Positions 57,559 through 64,000 of a stretch of 64,000 nucleotides of DNA are shown in pieces (position 1 is the first letter of the stretch; every line of letters begins with the position of its first letter). The notes under the pieces were generated by a model. It was not told the origin of the DNA, did no database searches, and was given only the letters and a program-made list of their open reading frames with translations. Both the position numbers and the translations under genes were made by a program. The DNA is from Sphagnum compactum (Eukaryota; Bryophyta; Sphagnopsida; Sphagnales): assembly GCA_965153455.1 (NCBI GenBank), contig OZ234503.1, positions 1 through 64,000 of the forward strand. Reading direction: 5' to 3'.

Positions 57559-58800
57559 CTATACATATGATATGGGCATTATGCCCATAAGGTCGCAGGC
57601 TGGAGGCTGTTTGACCACCAAAAACCCAATGTAATGCCAGGCTATTTTTGACGCGCTCCTTTGTCCCTAGTTAGCCCCAAGTTGGGCTAACTCGTTCAAG
57701 TTGCGGAAAAAGGAAGGAACTCGGGGCACGCTCCCAACCTTCAACACTAAAAGGGGTAGAGGGGCGTGTTGAAGCTTCGGGATGGACTAGGAAGAGTGAC
57801 AAGCTTTTCACCTACTCAAATCTGCATCAAAACCAACCCCAAGTTGGTTAGAACTCATTCTGCACCCTTTTAGTGTTGGGACAAGCCACGGGCTAACAAG
57901 ATTCACTTAACTCACCACAGCTCGGACTCGGGGGAAGCCACCACCTTCCCTTCCCCCATATAGTAATTCTCTGCGCCTCTCCATGGAGGCTACATCCGAA
58001 TGGCTTTTTTTCCTGGGACTCCCAAAGTGGAGTCCCGAAACTGTCCCGGTTTTGACTCCCGGGACTTGGGAAGCTCATAGCTCCTCGCCCCAACCTCTGA
58101 TTAACTTGAGGTTGGGTCGATTCTCGATTTTTAGTGGTCAGGAGTCAAACTGCCAATTTGACTCCCGGCCCTTCTTTTGCCCTTAACTCTTGCTACATAT
58201 GTTCAAATGGCTCATGCGAGGCCTATTTGGACATCTACGCTTCAAGACCTTTCCAATGGTATGAAGCACACCTCAATGCGAGGTGTTTTGACCCCTACAA
58301 TCATCTTTTGAGTTTTCGGGAGTCCCGGAGGACTCCCAATCTCCAACTTTTGGGAGTGTGAGTTGCATCCTCAAACTTGCTCCAAAGTGGGGTTGCGACA
58401 ATTTTAGTGTAATGCCAGGTTTTTTTTTTTGACTTTTTGTTATTTTTTGTTACTTTTGTACTACTTGTAACTTTTGTAAATTACTTTTTACTGTTCAGGG
58501 GGGCAAGGTGAGTTGTTTTAAGGGTTTAGTTTGATTGTTCAAGGGGAGGGGGTGTGCCTTTATTTATTTATTTTGATTTTTTTTACTGTTGAGCGGGAGG
58601 GGGTGGAGGTTAATGTTTTTTTTTCTCCTTCATTTGACATGTACAAGGAGGAGGGGAAGGGGGTTGATTTTTTTCGTAAAACTTTTTTTTCATTATTGAA
58701 TGGCTAAGGAAGGGGGCCAGGGTTTTTTTTTAAAAATATGTTGAAGGGGGATGGGAGGGTGAGGGGGTTGATTGTTTTTACAAATTCATTATGGGGGGTT
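57559..58800 (-). mobile_element. element 2, inverted copy split by a solo LTR
   Basis: Starts CTATACATATGATATGGG and has a strong terminal hairpin (TATGGGCAT / ATGCCCATA, 57571-57589). It is interrupted at 57648 by an LTR and resumes at 58401 with the (A/T)-rich and pyrimidine-rich blocks to about 58800. The LTR therefore arrived after this copy. Confidence 0.78.
57649..58400. mobile_element. solo LTR, 752 bp, with 5-bp target duplication
   Basis: Begins TGACGCGCTCC and ends TTGCGACA (TG...CA), flanked by ATTTT at 57644-57648 and 58401-58405. Its sequence is a diverged member of the LTR family at 60690-61618, through shared blocks TGGTTAGAACTCATT, GTGTTGGGACAA and AAGCCACCACCTT. The internal region is absent, which indicates LTR-LTR recombination. 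The transcription strand would be minus, by analogy with the complete element. Confidence 0.85.
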
Positions 58801-60070
58801 TGGTTGAAGTATCCATTTTCAAAATAAAATGCACTCATGGGCCTTGATTCATCAGTGTTTTTAGGGTTTAGTTTTCGGATTTTATGCATGAAATGTTGAG
58901 ATGCCAGAGCACGAAAGGCCAATGGACCAACAAGAAGAAAGGAAGAACCCCAAGTTTGTAGAGTTGGGGGTGCTCCTAAACTCTCCTTTGTTTTATAAAC
59001 AAAAATGCTGGTTGTGAAGGGTAGGGTTCAGGGGGTTGAAGGTTAGATTGTAAGCTTCTTGGATTTGTCTCCGTTTCCTATTTCTTTTTATGGCAGTTTA
59101 AGGTTTTCTTCTTCTTCAGATGTCTTCTATCTCAGGTCCTTCTTTCGTGATCATGAGGATGATGACCCCTTCAAGTGTTTCAACGCTCCAATGTTTAGGG
59201 TTTTGTTATGTGTTTCTTTCGTGCTTTCTAAGTTGTCACTCTAGGATCAGGTTTCAATGATGTCGCAAAGCAAGGCTTTACGTTATTTGCACTCAGGGAA
59301 AAACTTGGTGTGTTTTAGAGGCTCCTTTGTTCATCAGAGCGGTTTGCTCGAAGGTCTCACACAAAGCTTTGCCATTCTTTAATAAATATTTGATTTTATG
59401 CTATTGTTCTTCTCATGTTCAAGTGCAGGATTGTGTTTTTTACTCTCCCTCTATGTACTTGCCACACCTGCCTGGTGGTTCAGAGAGCACCCCATCCCAA
59501 CAATTGCACACTAATGGTATGAAATTCTGTTATCTGTTGCTTGTTACTCATGGTTGCACTCCAGATACCCGTGGCCCAGAGTGTGAAATCCAGGTCCATA
59601 AAGCGACCTTCTATTAAAAGGTGTCCAAACACTTGCAGCATTCTTGTGCTTTGGATCACTTTGCCCAGGGACCACCGCTCCACTTTGCCACAACTCAGCT
59701 CCGGAACTAATCAGGTACAGCACTCTCTACCTAGGAATAAAAGGAATTGAGGATTCTTTTTGTTGTAAGGGGGTACCTAGGTCCATGGCTTAATTCTCCT
59801 GTTAGTGCTTATGTGGTCTCCAATCTTGCCTAAATACTTTCATGTACCTTAACCAAAACTCTTTTGGCGACGACATATACCCAAAAGCCTCTTGCGAGTT
59901 GAATTGTACGTCTAAAGGCTTCTCTCGTAGTTTATCGGATCTAACTATGAGCTAGAGTCCTCAAGGTTTATCCGGTGACATTTTTGACAAACGCTCTCAA
60001 CCAGAGTATGCAGGTATTGATAATGATTAGAATGTTTCATGTTCATTCCAATTATCTCAATGACTACGAA
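58801..60070. other. no supported gene; second copy of a dispersed repeat
   Basis: 58980-59150 repeats 55625-55800. The remainder (59150-60070) has short overlapping frames on both strands without domains. Confidence 0.5.
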
Positions 60071-60689
60071 TGTCGCAACCCCACTTTGGGCAAAGTGTGT
60101 GAATGCAACTCACACTCCCAAAAGTGGGAGACTTGGAGTCCTCCGGGACTCCCAAAAACTCAAAAGACAATCACAGGGGTCAAAACACCTCGCATTGAGG
60201 TGTGTTTCATACCCTTGGAAGATCTTGAAGCGTAGATGTCCAAAATGGTCTCGCATGAGCCATTTGGACATATGCAGCCCAAGTTATGGGCAAAAGAAAG
60301 GCCGGGAGTCAAACTGGCAATTTGACTCCCGACCACTAAAAGTCGGGAATTGATATGATCCTAACGTCTGCAGGAGGAGTGCGACATGGCTTGGAAAGCT
60401 CTCAATGAGAGCTACAACTTTGGTTGAGACCTCACTCCAATTGGAGGTCGAGGCTGGGAGATATGAGCTCCCAAAGTCCCAGGAGTCCAATTCGGGACAG
60501 TTTTGGGACTCCACTTCGGGAGTCTCGGGAAAAAGTGCCATTCGGATGCGAGCGTGGCGGAGAGGCACAGAGAATACTATATGGGGGAAGGTGGTGGCTT
60601 CCCCCGAATCCGGGCCGTGGTGAGTCAAGTGAATCCAAGTGCCCGTGGCTTGTCCCAACACCCAAGGGTGTTCCCAAATGCGATCTAAC
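60071..60689 (+). mobile_element. truncated LTR, opposite orientation to the solo LTR
   Basis: Begins TGTCGCAACCCCACTTTGGG, the reverse complement of the solo LTR's right end, and follows that LTR for about 620 bp. It is then cut at 60689 by the start of another LTR of the same family (60690). It shows a nested insertion of a related element. The remainder should lie beyond the right edge of the window. Confidence 0.8.
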
Positions 60690-61618
60690 TGTCGCGCTCC
60701 CAAGTTCCGAGTAGACCCACTTGAGGGTCTAGGTATATGGCAATGCGGAAGGAGTTGGAACTTGGAGCACGATCCCGACTTCCAGCACTAGAGAGGGGGG
60801 TAAGAGGGGCGTGCTAGAAGTCCCGGGAAAGACTAGGAAGAGTTGACAAGCTTTACTCACTCACACGGGCCTGCATGAAAACCACACAAAGTGGTTAGAA
60901 CTCATTTTGGGTCCTTTTGGTGTTGGGACAACCACGGGTGAACTCAGACTCACTTTGACACACCACACCCCGGGCTCGGGAGTAAGCCACCACCTTACTC
61001 CCTATAGTATACTCTGTGACTCGTCGCAGGGGTGGCATCCAAATGGCCATTTTGTCCCGGGACTCCCGGGACTCCCGCGTGGGAGTCCCGAAATCGCGCA
61101 TTTTCGGGACTCCCGCGACTTTGAAGCTTCATAACTATCGGAGCAGACCTCCGATCGACTCGCCATCTGAAGCAAAGTTGTAGGTCTCGTCGAGACCTTT
61201 TCCACGGTATGTCGCAAGTTTTCTGCAGCCAAGTATTTCGGATCGATTCCTGACTTTTAGTGGTCGGGAGTCAAAACTGGCGGACTCCCGGGAGTTCGAC
61301 TCCCGGGAGTTCGACTCCCAGGCCTTCTTTTGGCCATAACTTGTGTTTCAAATGTCCAAATGAGCAATGCGAGCCCATTTTAGACATCTACACTTCAAGA
61401 GCTTTCCATTGATATAAAGAGCGCAACAAGCCATTGAGTTTTGACCCCTCAAAACGCTCTCTGAAGTTTCGGGAGTCCTTTTGGGACTCCACTCTCACCA
61501 ACTCCCAACATGGGAGTTCACTTGGGAGTGTGAGGGTTCACTCCCTCACACTCTTTGCACTCCCGGGAGCATGTGATATGACTCCCGGGTCTACTTATAG
61601 GCCCGCACACTTGCGACC
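60690..61618 (-). mobile_element. 3' LTR of a minus-strand Ty3/gypsy element
   Basis: Starts (plus strand) TGTCGCGCTCCCAAG, identical over 70 bases to the LTR at 63931. The right edge is set near TTGCGAC at 61617 by analogy with the solo LTR and is uncertain by about 40 bp. A TATA-like TATACTATAG lies near 61008-61017 on the plus strand, in a place consistent with a U3/R boundary when read on minus. It has many palindromic GGGACTCCCGGGAGT-type words. Confidence 0.8.
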
Positions 61619-61652
61619 CCCTTGCCTTGGTCGCGAGCCAAGGCTAGGGTTG

Positions 61653-62236
61653 CTATAAACCAAAATGTCATCTATGTAGACGACCACAAAGTCATCCAAC
61701 CACTCTCGGAAAATGTCATTCATGAGGGTGCAAAATGTGGCGGGTGCGTTGGTGAGCCCAAAAGGCATCACCAAGAACTCGTAGGAACCATACCTCGTGC
61801 GGCAAGCGGTTTTCTCTTCATCTCCTTGTGCAATTCGAATTTGGTAATACCCGGAACGTAGGTCAATCCTACTAAACACTTTGGCTCCCGAAAGCCGATC
61901 AAACAAGTCATCAATCCGAGGCAATGGATACCGATTCTTCACCGTCACCTTGTTGAGGGCTCTATAATCTACGCACATCTTCAAAGTCCCGTCCTTCTTG
62001 TGGACAAAAAGGACGGGCGCCCCATATGGTGACTTACTAGGCTTGATGTATCCCTTCGCGAGGAGTTCTTCGAGTTGAACCTTGAGCTCTTTTAACTCCT
62101 CATGACTCATTCGATACGGGGCCTTGGCGGGAGGTGCCGCTCCCGGGACCACCTCAATGGCATGGTCCACTTATCTTCTCGGGGGCAACTCGTCGGGCAA
62201 CTCTTCGGGCATCACATCCGGGAATTCCTCTAACAC
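61653..62236 (-). pseudogene. reverse transcriptase fragment (Ty3/gypsy)
   Basis: Reading minus, the characteristic blocks are [76 protein letters not shown] and the catalytic YIDD at 61667-61678. Homology stops at ILVYS, a few codons later. The remaining frame runs into LTR-adjacent sequence and stops at 61595. About 100 residues of the palm/thumb, and all downstream domains, are missing. TAA 62171-62173 interrupts the protease-RT linker. Confidence 0.93.
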
Positions 62237-62239
62237 TTA

Positions 62240-63469
62240 CTTGATGCACTTGTGGGGGCTCACCACCTTGGTGGCCTCCTTTGGTTCAAACTCATCCAAC
62301 ACCCGCATCACACATAACATGCCATAGCCTCCCCCACATTCTTTTTCCAAGTTCTTTCCCAACATCAAGTGGATGGTGGTCCCACCCACACTAGGCACTT
62401 CATGTGCCTTCACCTGCACAATCCCACTCTTGGATGGGATCCTAACTAGCCTATTGTGCCCTTCTATGAGCACATTGTTTTGTGTGATGAATTCCATTCC
62501 CAAAATGCAATCCATTCCCCCTAAGGTGGAGACTAACAAATCCACCTTGCCTCTCCAATTCCCCAATTGGAGCGGCACATCTCTTGCTTGCAACTTGGTG
62601 GGATGGGGAATCCCATCCGCAAAGTGCACCTCTATGGGTGCCTTGAGCTCCTCCAACCGGAGCTCCATCCTTTGGGCACTTTCTTGGGTTATGAAGTTGT
62701 GGGAAGCGCCTGTGTCCAAAAGACATAAAACTTCCCGCTTAGAAACTTTCCCTTTTAAGAAAATAAGGCGGTTACATTCACCTTGGACTAGGCTAGCGGA
62801 AAGGGCACTTACCTTAGGAGCCCCATTCCCCGATTTGGGTTTGGGGCAATCCTTGGAGTAATGCCCCACTTCATTACAATTGAAGCATGCTCCCTTGGGT
62901 TTCCCACTAGCATCTCCCTTGGGTTGGCTCACTTTGAAAGGAGCCCCCTTCTTGATAAAATTTCCCTTGGGTTTAAAACCCGAGCCTTGGAATTGTTTAG
63001 GCTTTTCCCCTTTTGAAGTGTCTTGGCCTCGGTTCCATTCCCCTTCATGGCGTGCCTTCTTATGAGGGAACTTGTTATCCCTTTTGAATCCGGACTTCTC
63101 ACCACGCCCAACATCTGAAAAGCCTTCCACTTTCATGATGGCTTCGGTTAGTGAGGCGGGCCAATTCTCCTCAAGTTTGCGTTTGGCCCAGGTGGGAAGT
63201 CCCATCACAAAGTGGCACACTCGGTCTAACTCATGCATATGCCGAATCTCAAGCATGAGTTCGGAGTAAGCCCTCACATATTGGCGCAAGTTGTCATTGC
63301 TCCCATTCTCAAGGTCACGAAGTTTGCATCTTGAAATGTAGTCGGAATTCTTGGGAATGAATTCCAACTCAATACGTTCCTTGAAGAATTCCCATGTGTA
63401 GCCATGGGTCTTCCCTTCTTCTTGCCTCACCGTCCTCCACCATGTGGAGGCATAGCCCTTCAAATAGGA
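62240..63469 (-). pseudogene. gag C-terminal part, zinc knuckle and aspartic protease (Ty3/gypsy)
   Basis: Minus-strand frame of about 410 codons. It starts with a capsid-type gag segment (KGYASTWW, then FFKERIELEFIP and LRQYVRAYSEL), followed by a basic linker. Next come a CCHC zinc knuckle (CFNCNEVGHYSKDC, about 62847-62889) and a retropepsin active site DTGAS at 62702-62716. Stops at both ends (63470 and 62237) are single in-frame TAA codons in an otherwise continuous gag-pol frame. Gag packages the RNA and the protease matures the polyprotein. Confidence 0.92.
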
Positions 63470-63472
63470 TTA

Positions 63473-63880
63473 GGCAAGTTCCACGGCCGAATGCCGACCA
63501 ACCTTGGCGGCATGAAGGTAGTCCTCCATTTCCGCAAGCCAAGCATCCACAACCTTCCAATCCCGGGCCCCATCAAAGTTCCCGGGCCTAGCGGGCTTGA
63601 ATCCCACACTTTTGGATGAACCTCCCTTGAGGGCCGCAACCAATTCACTAAAATCGGGCCTATTCATTTTGAGTAGGACCTCCAATTGTTCCGGGGTGAA
63701 GAGGACTCCATTTGGTTGTTCCTCTTCATTTTCATGCTCCTCAAGGCTAACACGGTCTTCTTCATCTTCGGAATGGTTTTGTTCCTCCTCCCTCATAGCT
63801 TCGGGAGGAACATCTAGGTCTTGGGTGGGTTCTTCCACCACGAGCTCTTGGACTAGCTTGCGGGTCTTCTTTGGTGCCAT
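63473..63880 (-). pseudogene. gag N-terminal part (Ty3/gypsy)
   Basis: Starts ATG 63880 with MAPKKTRK and an acidic stretch, then PGNFDGARDWKVVDAWLAEM, typical of plant Ty3/gypsy gag just before the capsid domain. It ends at TAA 63470-63472, after which the same frame continues as the next gag part. It lies 37 bases from the primer site, as expected for a gag start. Confidence 0.88.
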
Positions 63881-63916
63881 CGGGACTCTCCAATAAGTGG
63901 ATCGAGCTCTCCCCGA

Positions 63917-63928
63917 GCTCTAATACCA
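63917..63928 (-). promoter_or_regulatory. primer binding site, initiator-Met tRNA type
   Basis: Read on the minus strand it is TGGTATTAGAGC, one base different from the common TGGTATCAGAGC site complementary to the 3' end of initiator Met tRNA. It starts two bases inside the 5' LTR edge. This is where minus-strand DNA synthesis would be primed. Confidence 0.85.
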
Positions 63929-63930
63929 AA

Positions 63931-64000
63931 TGTCGCGCTCCCAAGTTCCGAGTAGACCCACTTGAGGGTCTAGGTATATGGCAATGCGGAAGGAGTTGGA
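63931..64000 (-). mobile_element. 5' LTR, partial (window edge)
   Basis: The first 70 bases visible on the plus strand are identical to 60690-60759. The rest, about 860 bp, lies outside the window. Identity of the two LTR ends argues for recent insertion. Confidence 0.88.

Larger units (their letters stand above)
60690..64000 (-). mobile_element. Ty3/gypsy retrotransposon, internally deleted, running off the window
   Basis: In minus-strand order it has a 5' LTR (63931 to past the window edge), a primer site, a gag start at 63880, gag with zinc knuckle, protease DTGAS, and reverse transcriptase up to YIDD. It then goes directly into the 3' LTR at about 61618. The rest of reverse transcriptase, RNase H and integrase are missing. 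Three in-frame TAA codons interrupt gag-pol (plus-strand positions 63470-63472, 62237-62239 and 62171-62173). It cannot be autonomous. Confidence 0.88.

Noticed and set aside
62373-62861. 162-codon plus-strand frame opposite gag-protease
   Set aside because: Shadow of the minus-strand Ty3/gypsy gag-pol frame, which has clear CCHC and DTGAS motifs.

Overview
This looks like repeat-rich nuclear DNA of a land plant. Three things support that. A reading frame at 53.5-54.2 kb ends in a plant-type ankyrin/PGG membrane domain. There are several interstitial CCCTAAA/TTTAGGG runs. A Ty3/gypsy element at the right edge carries an initiator-Met tRNA primer site (the complement of GCTCTAATACCA at 63917-63928). 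I cannot name the species. I found no tRNA or rRNA gene, no CRISPR array and no bacterial-style operon.

Layout. 1-11 kb is AT-rich, with microsatellites, foldback repeats and short direct repeats but no gene I can support. 13.29-18.07 kb is a GC-rich island holding one long gene of a kind I know from fungi: C2H2 fingers and an OrsD-like CC-HH finger, a tyrosine-recombinase-like domain, a RecQ-type helicase and a C-terminal cysteine cluster. It is recognisable end to end but broken by one 8-bp tandem duplication and four in-frame stops. From inside its helicase domain, about 10.7 kb (17178-27854) is repeated at 35009-45645. The last 1.3 kb of that is repeated a third time at 47552-48874. Copies A and B each contain an array of a ~335-bp unit, with 10 units in A and 13 in B.

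The three copies share one exact 3' end, a short hairpin followed by a tail ending GATTACTAAGATAG, and have different 5' ends. A second family (here element 2) ends in its own hairpin and GATCATATGTATAG. Copies of the two families sit head to tail, and copies B and C start at the first base after another copy's ATAG. My reading, which is inference, is that the window preserves a large non-canonical mobile element, at least 10.7 kb and possibly about 14.6 kb. It has a fixed 3' hairpin and 5'-truncated progeny, and the recombinase/helicase gene is the candidate mobility gene.

27.9-33.0 kb and 48.9-53.5 kb hold satellites, diverged repeats and blocks that end in CCCTAAA repeats. The ankyrin/PGG exon begins directly after one such tail. 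54.2-64 kb is a retrotransposon graveyard: a gag-protease fragment, inverted element-2 copies, a solo LTR with a 5-bp target duplication, a truncated LTR, and a minus-strand Ty3/gypsy element. That element lacks everything after the reverse transcriptase YIDD motif, yet its two LTRs are identical over the 70 bases visible in both.
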